NCBI RefSeq assembly: GCF_032062135.1
Contig: NC_092862.1
Span: 99,026,567 to 99,090,566 of the forward strand
Reading direction: 5' to 3'
Origin: Pyxicephalus adspersus
Taxonomy: Eukaryota > Chordata > Amphibia > Anura > Pyxicephalidae
Length of the DNA stretch: 64,000 nt
The position numbers and the translations under genes were made by a program. How positions within the stretch are numbered: the first letter of the stretch is position 1; the number at the start of each line of letters is the position of its first letter. Below are positions 22,731 to 35,345 of the stretch, piece after piece. The notes below the pieces were generated by a model. It made no database searches. It saw nothing but the letters and a program-made list of their open reading frames with translations, and had not been told where the DNA came from.

Positions 22731-23405
22731 TCAGCTGCCTGTACATCCTGCTGACTGGTCTTTAGAACTGCAGGATTTTTTTCCCCCTGGGTAATGTTTA
22801 TAGTACCCATATGTGCCAACACTCTGCGGCACCTAGGTCAGCAGCCTGCAGGGTACAAGAGCATAGAATTGGAACACTTACCTTTGGGTTCACATATGTC
22901 CTACAAGGTTCTGCTGAATACTGAGATCTGTAGTTCCATACTAATATTATTTGCAGGCTGTTAGCTTTGTATACCAGAGTTTGTATGAGAAATATGTTTA
23001 TTGGGATATAAATTTGTCTTAGATAAATTAAGCAGATTCCTGTTTATGCCTTGACATCCTATAAATATTATTCTTCACATACTACTTTACAAGCAAATTT
23101 TATGCCATTTTAAAACCGAAGGGACCAATTTGGGATGATCAAGTGAAAGCAGAATAAAACACTGCAACACACACGTTCCAGCAAATTTACTGCATGTCAT
23201 CCATGTAATAGAAATATAACTTTGAGTAATTAACTAATTTAAAATAAGAAAAGTCATATAGGCACATATTAATTAGTGGATGATGTCTAAATTCACTGCA
23301 GAAAAGTCTCATGGACTTTATAATTCAAGCAGAGGGGAATTTGTGATAAACGTTCAGACATTTACTGTGTCCTAAGCTAAGAGATATATTACATTGACTG
23401 ATGGC
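22731..23405. other. nothing recognised
   Basis: AT-rich, without gene or repeat signature. Confidence 0.45.
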
Positions 23406-23815
23406 TAGGGATGAGCGAGAATGCCTCTGACATTCTTGCGAAAATTTCCTCAAACTCCGAACTTTTGGTGAACCGATTTAGCGGACCCATCGAAAGATCG
23501 AGAAAATCATTACAGGAGGAGTATCGCCGCTGCAATGCAGCTGTAGGAGTCCTCCTGTCCGCAAACCCCTGGCACTAGAAATTAAATGAGGGCCTGCCCT
23601 TATTTAACCTCTAGTGCCCGGACATTGCAGCCGCGGTACTCCTCCTGTTAGTGTGAGTCCCGCTGCTGTGTTCATTATGAATGATTGCAGCATTCATTGA
23701 TGAGCCGTGGTACTTGCACTGTCAGTGTCACTGTCATCACTGTCATCACAGGATGATTCCCACGGCTGCATTCATTCATGATGAGCACAGCCAGAAAATT
23801 TTCACCTTGCTGCAC
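23406..23815 (+). mobile_element. hAT-like MITE, left end plus interior, right end missing
   Basis: It starts TAGGGATGAGCGAGAATGCC, the left terminus shared with 40000 and 52437. The interior carries modules found in the related MITEs: CCTCTAGTGCCCGG, GCAGCCGCGGTACTCCTCCT and GCATTCATTGATGAG, plus GGATGATTCCCACGGCTGCA. The matching right terminus (CTCATCCCTA) was not found downstream, so the copy is truncated near 23815. Confidence 0.7.
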
Positions 23816-24482
23816 CCACCCCCTACTACACAAACACACTACAGAGGCTATTTTTTGTTTTGAGGGATTGGTATAGAGATAATAATACTTACCTAATATC
23901 TCACATTCTAGGCAGCCATAGCTCTTTTCTACTTTGATCCAATAGGCAAAAAGATGGGTATCATTGAAAGATGGAAAGCAAGCCGCAGCCACCTACCGGG
24001 TTATTGGTTACAAATCATGTAAATAAATTAAGTATAATTTATTGAAAGGAGAAAAAATAACACATCCCTCAATGCTACTATATTGCTACTATATTACCAT
24101 ATGCATAATGTACGCTGCTGATGTTTGCATAATGTACGTTACTGATTTATAGCTTGTTAATTTTTTAGTTGGTCTCACAGCGCTGTAGTTTTTGTATTAA
24201 TCTACTTCTTTATGCACCTTCTAACTATAATAATAGTATATAAAATAATCTATACTACTACAGATACAGAGTTGAGCAGGCCCATAAGTAAAAGTAATAT
24301 AGTAATTTTCAGGTTCTAAACTTTGCTTTATTTATACTGGGTATGTTTTTTTGCTTTTTGGTTGAATCTCTGGTAATTGACATGCAGAGAGCCTACTCTT
24401 TTTTCTCCTTTTAGCCATTGTCCCAAAAGGTGCTGAGAAGCATTGCTTAAAAAGTTTATGAATGTAAACAATGCCATCAGGT
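23816..24482. other. nothing recognised
   Basis: It includes two GCATAATGTACG phrases about 30 bp apart (near 24101 and 24128). No gene was seen. Confidence 0.45.
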
Positions 24483-24498
24483 GGGGGGGGGGGGGGGG
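24483..24498. repeat. poly-G run (16 bp)
   Basis: Sixteen consecutive G. The length is likely to be unreliable in the assembly. Confidence 0.9.
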
Positions 24499-24614
24499 TT
24501 TGAGGATAGATCTATTAAGGGCAGTGGGTGCAAAAGATGTATGGGAAAGTCTACCAAACTTGACATGTTGAAAGCATCAAACGTTGCTTTTACAAGTCTT
24601 TTCCACATGCTTAG

Positions 24615-25282
24615 TGTTAGGGGACAATTATCTGCCTGGGGATCCCGTGTTGTAGGCCACCTCAGGTCAGTGCGCCCTGTTTATTCTTTTCATTAGCATC
24701 GCTTGCAGCAGCAGGGAAGATCAGGCAAATAGCTGTCAGTCCTCTGCTCTGCAGCCTGCCGCATCCCTGGTTTCCCTTTGGCTGTGAATGGTCTCTTGGC
24801 ATCCCCTGCTCTGATACCGTGTGCAGCTGAAGGGATTTAGAGTTGTGCTGAGGCTAATGAGCAGAGTAGTTTCTGACCTCAGTCCTGAGCTGCCTGTCTG
24901 TTCCCAGTAACCTGTGCTTGTTGTAGTGTTAAGCTAAACTGACTTGCTGATGGTGCATGAATTTGTTTGATTTACTGTTGCTGACTTTGCCTGTTCCTGA
25001 CCCTTGGATTGTACGCTGCCTGAACCGACCTTTGGCCTGTGACCCCTACTCTGCTTTGTGCTTCTGCTTGGATACCATGTGTGATAGAGTTTGGCTTAGT
25101 ATTCTGGATTTACCTTTGTAGGAACCTTGTACTGCTTTACCTGTGGGCTCCTGGTCCTCTGCCAGCCCTTTCCCAGATTCCATCCCTTGTCCTGGAGGCA
25201 CACAAGGAGACGCACCCAGTCTCCCTAAGACTAAGCAGGGGCTTGTTATAGACGAAGACTAGCAAGGGACCAGGGGCTTACA
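24615..25282 (+). mobile_element. LTR-like repeat, possible solo LTR
   Basis: This is a GC-richer block starting TGTTAGGGGACAATTATCTG. It has the pyrimidine-rich, CTG-rich style of the gypsy LTRs in this window (CCTGTTCCTGACCCTTGGAT and GACCTTTGGCCTGTGACC). It ends near GGGGCTTACA. No gag-pol lies on either side. End coordinates are estimates, and no convincing 5 bp target duplication was found. Confidence 0.4.
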
Positions 25283-28200
25283 CTAGGTTTTCATTGTGCT
25301 AATTACAATGATTATAAAGAAAGAAAGATGACCTACGGTTATCAATAATGAATGTTTAATTTGGATTATTGTACTTTAATGAAATGTGACTGAATATTGA
25401 GTGGGAGTAATTCCCACTAGAACTCATGCAGTGATTTCAGCACTTTCTGACTATGGCCAAGACATTTTGCTAGCCATGGTAGCACTTCAAAAATTTGGTG
25501 ATCAACAAAATCAGCTTATGCACAAAGCAGGGAACATGAATTAATTGCTCACAATTTTAGTCTTATTGTCAGTGACCACATTGCCAAATTGGAGGCAGCA
25601 GGGTAAGAGTCAATGTTTTTGCATGGTGGAAAAATACCTGCCTCAAATGTAACTTTTCTTATCCAGACTGACTAGAAAGAGGATTGCATGGCAGCGCCTG
25701 AGCCTGAAAGGATCTAATTGTGGGGATACTACTCCTGACCTTGATCCCACAATGCGGATGTGTCAGTGCCACAAAAAAAAAACATTCTCCCAATGGGACA
25801 TAAAGGTCATGTACTGCCCCTTCCTGTAGCCACCTTCCTAGGTACCTGCCATTGGACCTGGCCACACAGTGCAAACTTTAGGGAAGTGTACATACAATGG
25901 GCTACATGTTTATAGGAATAGCTTGTTTATAACATACTGATGGCTTAGGAGCTGAGCACACCCCAAAAGTTCTTTAAACAAGCTGGCTTCCATCAACTTG
26001 TATGGAAAAACTATACTACTAGCAGCTTGATCAGCATGTTTGGTTGGCAAACAAAAGGATGGCTTGGCTGTACTTCTGTATCCAAGCCAAGCATTTTCCT
26101 ATTGAGAACTGACATCTACAAGATAAGGGAGGAGGAATAGGAAGTGAATGCAATAGGAAAATATAAAAATTAGGGAGTTGCAAAGATAGTCCTCTTTGTA
26201 TAGTGTTTATACTAAGTAAGTGGATAATGCTTCTTCATGTGCTGTATGGGAGGGGGTGTTGAATATTGTCAATTTGTTCCTGTTGTTTTCCTGAAGCTGC
26301 ATCCTTCTTTTTAATGGTTATGAGTACTGCAGAAAAAGCAGGAGCACCCTGGCTCAAGCGTAGTGTATCATGTTCACTGTCTACATCTCTCTGTTATATA
26401 AGATGATATTATTATTTTAGAGGTATTGGTCTTAGTCTGATAAAGCTGCTGAGGTAATGAAATTTATCACTACTTACCACTTATCTCAATGATCAAACGG
26501 TGGCAGTACATTTAGAAAAGCTGATGTGACAGATGTCGACCCAATTGAGGTCATTTGAAATTTAATGTCTTTAAAATATTCATAGAATGCATATAGTATA
26601 ATTACTTTTCCCCACACAAACATCAAATACATAAAGAGAAATAATTGGTATGATTTCACTTGCTTGAGAGCCATGCTGTTCCCAATCACATTCCCAAAGG
26701 TATTTTCCCAAAATCACTTTTCACAAAAGTACTTTCCCTAAGTAAAGAGTAGCAAGCACTATCAGATAATTTTCTTTTTTTTTTTCTATCTGTCCCTAGA
26801 TTAGTTCCTTCTCTAATTAGTCAAACACTGTCTGTTTTAGAGGGCTGCCAAAGCAGCATCTGACTGTCATTGGATAATCCTGACTGTGGGCACTTTTCCC
26901 ACACATAAGATAATAAAACCTTAAATCGGATTGCTCAAACTTTGAGTCTTGATGTAAATTCAAAATAGCTCAGATCCGAATTCCAAGTCGAAATTGATCA
27001 CAACCAACTGACCAGGACTATTTCCTCCTAAAAATCAGGGCATGTTTTATTTCCTTTTCCCCTATATGATTGTAACATGTTTGTTTACAGTTCTTTACAT
27101 AAATCTCTGCTTGGAAAAGTAAGGTTGGCTTTTCTTTAGACATGAAACAATACTTTTTCTAATAAATTATCATATACACTATTCATTACAATTACTTAGT
27201 CCTTTGCATTTTTTTTAGAATGTTATGTTAAGAAATAGAATTTTATCTCCCCTATCTCGCCTGAGGGACAGTCATGTACTAACTACCACTGACCTTCAAG
27301 AACATACTACCATGAAACCCAATAGTAGCTGTTTACTGTCAATCACCACACTAAAACTGTAAAGGGTTTTAGAGTCTTTTAAATGCTGACAAATAAAAAC
27401 AGTGTTATCATATGACATACCTTTTGCAAACAGAATAGAACAGCAAATAGCATAGGCTTAGTATTGCATAGTATTTTTCCTATTGTAAAAACTTCACAGT
27501 AACCAATAATAGAATACATCAAAATATAATTTATATTAAATAATAATAATAATTTCTATTGGTGAGCTAAATATATATATTACAGTGAGATAATTTAGTC
27601 TAAATAGTAGTAGGGAATGAAAAGTCCATTGAGCTTGACTCTTCTGATGACGAATGTTGAAAAATTAATGTGAACAAATTGTATTGTTCTACAGACAGTT
27701 TTAGGGGAAGGTGAACGTTCTTTTATTACATTTCTAGCTCTATAAACTCATATAGCATAAAACATTTTTGGAGGAGCATACTGGACCATCTTTCAAAGCA
27801 GAACTCCAGCTTTACCTGGAATGGGAGGAATGCCCACTCAAACATGGCCAATTTCCACACATAAAGCAAAACTCAAAAGAATAAAACTCATGGATATCTT
27901 TCCCTTAAAGTCTCAACTGCTTCAGAGCAGTGTGTGTACCATGCAAAATCCACATACTGCCCATAACCTACATAAACTTTGCACAAAAACAAATTCATCA
28001 GTTATTCATTATCATCTTTGAGAGAGAAACCCTGCCACCATGTCCCAGTTGGAATTATTGTAAATCCACTGTAGTGCTATGACATTTAGATTTAAACATT
28101 AAAGATCAGATGTTAAATAGAGCTACAATTTCTTGGCACTGTTCATCTTAAGTTAATTTGCAACTACCCCAAGAAAACTGTTTACATATGTAAACTATGC

Positions 28201-30299
28201 CCTATGACATAGTAATAGTGAAAAATACACACACATTTAAAAAGAATGAATGATAACATTAATTTTACCGAGGGCTAAGCCAACATACACTAATGGCAAT
28301 GCATGTCTACTTTCACTCACGCCAGCATCAACTGAACATCTGTATTATTCTATTAGTGATATCAGTGGGTCATGGTAGCAAAATATGTGTTAGTGTGGTT
28401 GACTGTAGATTTTACCAAAGGCATGTATGACAGGGTGATAATTCAGAAACACAATTAGGAGATTGCTATCACCCCATAATAGGGAATGTTTGAACAAGGA
28501 CTTTCATGGCTGTATCGCCAAGTATTTCTATGAATGAATACAATATACTCAAGCCTTTTAAAAATACAGGGATATTCTAAAGTTTTTTTTTAGATTTTAA
28601 GGATTGGAATTAGATCTTTTTTTTAAAATTGCCTTCTGCAGCCAACACTGTACATATTATGGTCCCTGTATTTGTTGTTCACCAATATCAACTACTAAAA
28701 TAAAAAAAAGGAAAATAGGTAATCTGTACAAATCAAGGGAAGAGACATGGAAAAGAGGATGATATTAGGTATTCAGAAATAAATGAGATTCCGAACAGTA
28801 TTCAACAGATATATTGGTGTTATTTAAAAGGTGAGTTTCGTTTTTTTTTTTTTTTTTTCTAGCTGCAATACTCAATTGAAAGGGTTTATAGTCTAAGAAG
28901 AAAGTGAAGGGATTTTTTTTATTTAAGGTTCTCTTGGCGAGAAGCGCAATGATAAACTAATTTCCATAATGGGAATACAGTCACACATGGCGTTATTCTG
29001 TGCTGCTGGGTTTCCCAGTACAGGCTTCATCTGTTAGATGCACTTAATGTACACTTCAACACCTTACCAACCTTGGCAATTCAATGTTCAAGTTTAAACC
29101 TGCTCGGTGTGTGGCTGATTGCAATCATATAATTTACCTGTTAGAATTGCCTCTAAAGCAAATGTCAACTTGTAATCAAACTCCCGTAGAGCTGAATTTC
29201 TGCCAACTACTGTGGCAATGAAAGCTTAAAGGTATAGTATGTTTTTAGTTATATGTGTAATAAATTTACGAAAAATATTGTATTATAAATATAGATTAGT
29301 AAGCCTTTTTTTAGACTTGAGTTTCCAAACACCAAATTATGGAGGTAAAACATAAGAAATATTGTGCAAAATGTACATTTATTAGAAAATGATTCTATCT
29401 CCGACCAAATATATGCAGTCCAGTTAATGTGCAATGAAATCTATAAGATCATTGTAAATTGGAAAGTGGGAATATTACACTTTTAGATGTATGAGCTGAT
29501 CAGGTACCAGTGCTGCTTACAGTGCAGTTTTGTTGTGAAAATGAAAAACATTTAACGTTAGCAATGAGCTATAAAATAAGTAAAATGAATCTCTGTAGTC
29601 TTCTTTAAAGCTGTTCTTCAGCACTGTGTATTCATTAAACAAAAAAAAAAATAATGCAGTTTTAAATACAGCTAGTATAACTAATTGATTTCTGTTTTAT
29701 ATTAGGTTTCTGTATTCTTTTGCACAACAGCACTGAGAGAGGATAGTGACAGTTCTGTGATGCCTTACAGTCTGATTATACATTCTTGTACATTCCCACC
29801 AAATCTATGCAATATGAGGATCTACTAGGGTTGGACTGGCCCTCCTGATGACTGAAACAACAATAGTCTGTAGTTAAACTGTTTTTTGTGCCATATAGTA
29901 GGTCACAGGACAGTTGTCTGGTTCTCTTGTGGGCCCCTGGTCTCTGCTGCCTTACAAAAAGCAGCCAAAGCATGCCAGCAAAGCTATGCATCATCATTCC
30001 CTGATGCTGTATGTCAAATACTTTGCATTTGCACTGGTAAAGGGCAATAAATATTGTATGTGATTTTTCTGTTGTTCAAACTGCTGGCAATTTAGGAGTT
30101 ATATGCATTTTCCATTCATTTGTGAGCAGACAGAAGGATAAATACTGAGATTGGCTGCAGCTCGAAGAGGAAGAATTCTCACCATGAGAGGTTGACCGAG
30201 GAAAATGCCTGGAGAGTGACTGTGGAAAAATAACTTTTCTATAGCTTAGTACCCTGTGTACCCTGTGAAATTTCAGCAATAGGGTCGGAGACAGAGAGT
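25283..30299. other. 5 kb AT-rich stretch, nothing recognised
   Basis: No domain, RNA gene or known repeat family could be supported. Small features only: an imperfect ATA repeat near 27539-27553, an 18 bp T run near 28840, and short A/T runs. This is the largest stretch without recognised repeats and could be host intron or intergenic sequence. Confidence 0.5.
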
Positions 30300-30518
30300 C
30301 TGATTTATTAAAGCTTTCCAAGGCTGGAGAGGATAGACTTTCATCAGAGTAGCTGGGTAAACCAGCAAACCTGGAATGAATTTCCTAAAAGTCATTTGCT
30401 ATTTGTTAGAAAATGTTTTTAATCCTGGAATAGATCTGTTCCAGGTTTGCTAGATCACCCAGCTTTATGGATGAAAGTGTATCCTCCCCAGCCTTGAAGA
30501 ACTTTAATAAACGAGACC
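30300..30518. mobile_element. foldback MITE, full copy
   Basis: The left arm (GATTTATTAAAGCTTTCCAA through GCAAACCTGGAATG) and the right arm are inverted copies of about 95 bp around a short loop (near 30385-30425). The whole would fold into one long hairpin. No coding capacity. Confidence 0.85.
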
Positions 30519-30991
30519 CTGCTCACAAATGAATGGAGAATGCATATATATATGAGTGGCGAGAGGCCAGCAGCCATTGACAGTCCAATATATTGACTGC
30601 TCTAGCTTGTTTCCCTTCTCTGACCAACAGAGATTTAGATGATATAAAGCTTCATAACCAACCTTTCCTGTGAATCACAAATACTCCTTTTAGGAGTATG
30701 ATCACTTCAACTAACACTAAGGGCCCCAACACAGGGAACAACTGTACCTATAGTACCAGTGGCTCTTGAGTTTAGGGAGCTAGTTCTAATAATAGCATGA
30801 TCTAGTTTATTTATGGTATTCTGTTTCCATTAATGGCTAAGATTAATATTGTCTGGTTTGCTTGTGATTTTCTATTGCTATGTAATGAAAGTGCTGTCCA
30901 TAGTTCATATTGCTGTTTGGAATTTTATTGCAGAGTTGCACCCCTTTTCCCGCTTAGTGTGCTGGATCTGTGGATTCATACAGGCAGGTTG
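30519..30991. other. nothing recognised
   Basis: No gene or known repeat was seen. Confidence 0.45.
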
Positions 30992-31318
30992 TTAAGCTAC
31001 GTACACACGGCAGATTTTTATCGCCCGATAATCGGCATTGGCCAATTATCGGGCGAAAATCTTCCGTGTGTACAGTCGGTGTCGTCCATCGTCCGGACGG
31101 ATCCACGGACGATGGACGACAGCCGATCGTAATGAAAGGGAAGGGGAGAGCGCGCAGCAGGGTGCCGCTCCGTCGCTCTCCCCCCTCCCCTCTCCATAGA
31201 GCATGAACGGTGCTGTATGTACAGCATCGTTCATGCATCTTGCAGCACCTTTTCGTTGGAAAGGATCGTGAAAGATCCTTTCCAACGACAAAAATTGCAA
31301 GTGTGTACGCAGCTTTAA
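30992..31318. mobile_element. TTAA-flanked, hairpin-rich MITE
   Basis: The ends are TTAAGCTACGTACACAC and, reversed, TTAAAGCTGCGTACACAC. TTAA flanks suggest a piggyBac- or Kolobok-type insertion. The interior is GC- and CpG-rich and holds several nested palindromes: ATCGCCCGATAATCGG with CCAATTATCGGGCGA, GTCGTCCATCGTCC with GGACGATGGACGAC, and CGTTGGAAAGGATC with GATCCTTTCCAACG. No transposase. Open frames inside reflect composition. I recognise the GTACACAC-type end as common in frog genomes. Confidence 0.82.
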
Positions 31319-31560
31319 TGAGAATGTTGTTAAACCCTACAGATTTCTGTAGGTTTCAAATATATAATTGAACCATATGTTGTATTCAAATATACTAGTT
31401 ATGCTGATATAACATATATAATATTCTGATAAAAAAAGCTCAGACATTTTATAGGGGTAAGGAAATATGTATGCTTTGTAGTTGCATTTGATAAACGTTG
31501 TTTAGTGCAGCAATATATTGTTTTTCTATTTTATATGTGCCATAAGTGGTAAATCAAGCA

Positions 31561-31707
31561 TTAGGCCTGATTTATTAAAGTTCTCAAAGACTGGAGAAGA
31601 TAGACTATCATCTGATGCACCAACCTGAAATGGATCTGGTCCAGAATTAAATTCATTTGCGGTCTTACAGTCTACAATCTTGGAGGGTTTTAGTAAATCA
31701 GACCCAT
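31561..31707. mobile_element. foldback MITE, degraded and internally deleted
   Basis: TAGGCCTGATTTATTAAAGT at the left and, near 31690, TTAGTAAATCAGACCC are the family's inverted ends. The arms are shortened and diverged. Confidence 0.65.
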
Positions 31708-32004
31708 TGTGTAGTAGACCTTAATTACTCTACTCAAACCTTAAAGAGGTATTTTCCTTCCTACCAGATACTAGTAGAGTCTGTGTGATTGTGTCATAGT
31801 TAACTTGAATACAGCATAATAATTCCCCATAAACACAATGAAATTAAATGACAGAAGTGAAAGTGTTTCCATGCATTTAGAACTAGCAGTTTTCTATCTT
31901 AGTAAAGAGGTGTCACATCTTAGTAAAAGAGGCCACATTTTATGATTTCAATTATAAGTTATTCTAGGGAAAATAATTTGGTATGAATTTCCAACACACA
32001 GAGA

Positions 32005-32065
32005 ACTTTTATATACTTAGTGACCATTTTATTGGAAATACTTATCTAGTATTCATAAAGTTGTA
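32005..32065 (+). repeat. Tc1-type terminal inverted repeat fragment
   Basis: TATATACTTAGTGACCATTT followed by TATTGGAAATAC is a diverged form of the common fish/amphibian Tc1 terminus (which typically reads CACTTTATTAGGTACAC). A short matching stretch continues with GTTGTACACCTGGTTAGCAAA. The rest of the element is missing. Confidence 0.5.
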
Positions 32066-32235
32066 CACCTGGTTAGCAAATACAAATATTTAGATATATG
32101 GTGGGATTCAAAAGATGTTTATTTGGTATTAAATTAGCATGCCAGAAAGAAAACAAATCTGCGGGATGCAGCTAGTGCTCTAACAGTTTACCGGACTGGC
32201 ATACACAAGAATGTTTTCTGGTACAGAGTATATAC

Positions 32236-32740
32236 CTTACATAGTTACACTGAAGGTCAAGTTGAAAAACGACATATGTCTATCAAGTTCAACCACTAGG
32301 GAAATAAACATATCCCAGATATAAAACCCTATGGACACAGTTGGCCCAGAGGAAGGCAAAAAAAACCCTGGTACAATTTGCTTTAACAGGGGAAAAAAAA
32401 TCCTTCTTGATTCCATGAGGCAATAATATGTTCCCTGGATCAACGGTCACTGTTATTTTTACTTTAAAGCCTTAATACCCAGTTATATTCTGTGCTTCTG
32501 GAAAAACATCCAGCTTTTTCTTAAGCAAGCTATAGTAGTTGATGAAACTACTTCCTGAGGGAGCAGATTGCACATTTTCACAGACCTTACAGTGAAGAAT
32601 CCCTTCCTTATCCGGAGCCTAAACTTCTTTTCCTCCAGACGCAAAGAGTGCCCTCTTGTTCTTTGTAATGATCTCAAATTGAATAATTTGAGATCATTAA
32701 GAGAGCTCTCTATATGGATCATTTATATATTTATACAGGG
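32236..32740 (+). repeat. abundant amphibian-type interspersed repeat
   Basis: The segment starts TACATAGTTACACTGAAGGT and contains ATCAAGTTCAACCACTAGGG and TCCAGACGCAAAGAGTGCCC. I recognise this as a very common interspersed repeat in amphibian genomes; the superfamily (LINE 3' end or SINE-like) is uncertain. A shorter opposite-strand copy lies at 42778. Near its right end is a 14 bp-arm palindrome at 32667-32698 (AATGATCTCAAATT and its complement). Open frames in it are not genes. Confidence 0.6.
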
Positions 32741-33790
32741 GGATCAGTAAGGGTCATGGTGTAACCAGCAAGTTCTAAAAAGGTCAAACTAGAATGATAA
32801 GAGAGTGGTGCGACAGGATAGGCAGAAGTAGTGTTAGATTTCACTAGCCAAAATGTTAAGGAGAATTGAAGCTATGGATCATGGAAAGGCTTGGGTAGGA
32901 GTTCAAAAAGGTCAAATAACCAAGGTCCACAATAAGAGCATTCTAAAAACATGACATTTAATGGTAAAATGTAGAAAGCACTATTTTGGGCAACCAGATA
33001 GTCTTTTACACATCACTCTTTTAAAGTACTTACTTGTATGATGAGCTACTGCCTCATAATTTCTTGTTTAGCTACATGCAAAAATGAACAGGTATATCAA
33101 TAAAATCAAAAAATATACTCTTAATATGGGGTCAAGGTCACTTGCTATCAAGATTATAAATTTTATGTGCTACCTATTTATTCTCGAAGACTATTTATAA
33201 AAGATTGAATCTAAGACTTACTCAAAATTCACTTTACATGAATCTGCAAACCATTTATTTGAGGGGCATTAATATGAAGTATTGAATGGGACATTCAATA
33301 AACATTAACTGTAATGTATCTTCCTCAAGTATATCTTTTGAATTACCATCATTGATTAGCCTACACTGAATGCTTGGTGATTGTCAGATTTACTGCTTTA
33401 ATTTACCCCCAAGTCACAAATATTATTTGTAATAATTATTTTCTTCCAACCCTGCCAATACTTGAATTTTAGAATTATTTATTAATAAATAGTGCCATTT
33501 ATAAATTTTCATAAAAACAACATGGGGAATGTTGCTAAATCTACATTTACCATTTATTTACCAAAGGTTTACCCCTTATCTTGATTTACTAAAGTGTTTG
33601 CCAATCAGCTTCATTTGTTGATCCCTAATGCATAACTAACAAAGAAATGTTTCAGTGCACAATGACACATAGTAATGCACTGCTGTGCTCTGAAGTTCTG
33701 CACTGAAATAAATAGAACATGTCCAATTTTTTGACAAGTCTGCTGTGTTGTCATTTATTTGCTACTGGGGTGTTATCAGCAGGACAGAGA
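32741..33790. other. AT-rich stretch, nothing recognised
   Basis: No gene or repeat family was seen. Confidence 0.45.
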
Positions 33791-33890
33791 TATTAAATGG
33801 TCAATTAAATGTCAATGGTCAAATGTCAAATGTCAAATGGTCAAATGGTCAAATGTCAAATGGTCAATTAAATGGGTAAATAGGTAAATG
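33791..33890. repeat. minisatellite of 7-8 bp units (TCAAATG/TCAAATGG)
   Basis: About ten irregular copies of TCAAATG, some with an extra G and two replaced by TCAATTAAATG. The unit alternates between 7 and 8 bp. Confidence 0.85.
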
Positions 33891-34332
33891 AATATAATAT
33901 TTGCTGAAACAAAAGCCATTGTGCCAGTCACAGAAGAATGAAGTCCCTCCATAGAAGTATTCCTTACACTTTAAAGTGTACTGAAAATAAGGTGAGCTAA
34001 ATAATGAAATGAAATTTCATCAAAGCACATCAAGAAATTTTTAAACATTATGGTAAATTCAAGCTTTGTTTGGGCTTTTCACTTTTTGTCAGTATGGTAA
34101 TACACTGTAAAAGAAAGCAAAAGAAAACAACTCTACCGATAATATCTTTTCCTCAGGAAATTTACATAGTGACAAGCAAATCACGCCTAAGTTGTCCTAA
34201 AAACTCATAATGTTCCAAAATCTATAGATGAATTTGAGAACACATAACCAGGAAAATGAATAGTTATTAACAATGATGTCACATGCACATTTTTCTGATG
34301 CTCCTTTTTGTCTTTTCAATATTTGACACATC
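33891..34332. other. nothing recognised
   Basis: AT-rich, without gene or repeat signature. Confidence 0.45.
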
Positions 34333-34556
34333 AGGCCTGATTTAATAAAGCTCTCCAAGCGTGGAGAGAATACACTTTCCTCAGTGAACCTGGGTCATCC
34401 AGCAAACCTTGAATGGGTCTGGTCCAGGATTGAAAGCATTTGCTAACAAATATCAAATTACTTTTAAGAAATCCATTTCAGGTTTGCTGAATCACCCAGG
34501 TTCACTGATGAAAGTGTATCCCCTCCAGCCTTGTTATTTTTTATTAAATAGGGCCT
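34333..34556. mobile_element. foldback MITE, full copy
   Basis: AGGCCTGATTTAATAAAGCT at the left and AGGCCCTATTTAATAAAAAA at the right (reversed) flank two arms of about 95 bp with the family landmarks GGTCATCCAGCAAACCTTGA and GGTTTGCTGAATCACCCAGG. The loop is near 34430-34470. No clear target duplication was seen. Confidence 0.85.
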
Positions 34557-34738
34557 ATTGACTTCCATACTGTAATGTTTATTGGTGGGCTACTTTTCAG
34601 TCTGGATTAGCTCTGTTTTAATACATTTTGTATAAAAGTTTTTGATAGCATAGGGAAGGGTAGAACCTGGTATAAAGATATACAACTTCCTCTATCCAGA
34701 TTACCAAAAGGCCACATCCCCAATTTCATTGAAACATC

Positions 34739-35345
34739 GAAGAAAAACATGCATTTTTTGGGACTTTTTAGGCCAGTTCTAAATCCAGAATAAAATTACT
34801 GGCATTATTGAGAGGTACTGGGCACAACAACATCAGTGGTATCTCCTCTTGTTCCAAGCTCCAACACAGGATTTTTTTCAGTTTTCCTTGCATTGTGGTT
34901 CCTTCAGGCCCCTCTTTCAAGGAAGACAGGCTTTGTGAACCTTCCTTCATCTTCCTTTTTCTCTGGGGGGGCCTTACTTGGATATATGTGATCTTCAAAT
35001 GTTGATAAGAGTTTAGTGGAGCCGCCCTGCATTTTGCTGTCCTCTTATTTGCTCAATCTTTTTAGTACCATTATGATAAAGAGATGTTTGGACTGATTAT
35101 TCATTATTATGCCGCATCATTATATCCTGAAACTGTCCTGAAGAAGCGGATCTTGTTTTCCGCGAAACGCGTAAACAATCTGTAAACCATTTCTTGGTGT
35201 TTTGCACAGGAGATATTGTCTACTTTACATTTTTTATATGTTTAAAGAATGTTGATCTTTGCTTCATATTAAAATAAAGGTTTTAATGGAAAATATTTTA
35301 TTCTAGATTTTGAACTGACCTAAAAAGTGCATGTTTTTCCTTGAC
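34739..35345. mobile_element. element bounded by ~60 bp inverted repeats, with CGCGAAACGCGT core
   Basis: The left arm GAAAAACATGCATTTTTTGG (34742 on) through CCAGAATAAAA is matched in inverse by TGACCTAAAAAGTGCATGTT near 35320, with TTTATTCTAG near 35297. The interior carries GAAGAAGCGGATCTTGTTTT followed by CCGCGAAACGCGT (35142-35172), a motif I have seen repeatedly in amphibian repeats, and a tail ATTAAAATAAAGGTTTTAAT. There is no recognisable coding domain. The superfamily is unknown to me. Confidence 0.55.

Noticed and set aside
30833..31300. Cluster of overlapping open frames on both strands
   Set aside because: They reflect the GC-rich, palindromic MITE at 30992-31318.
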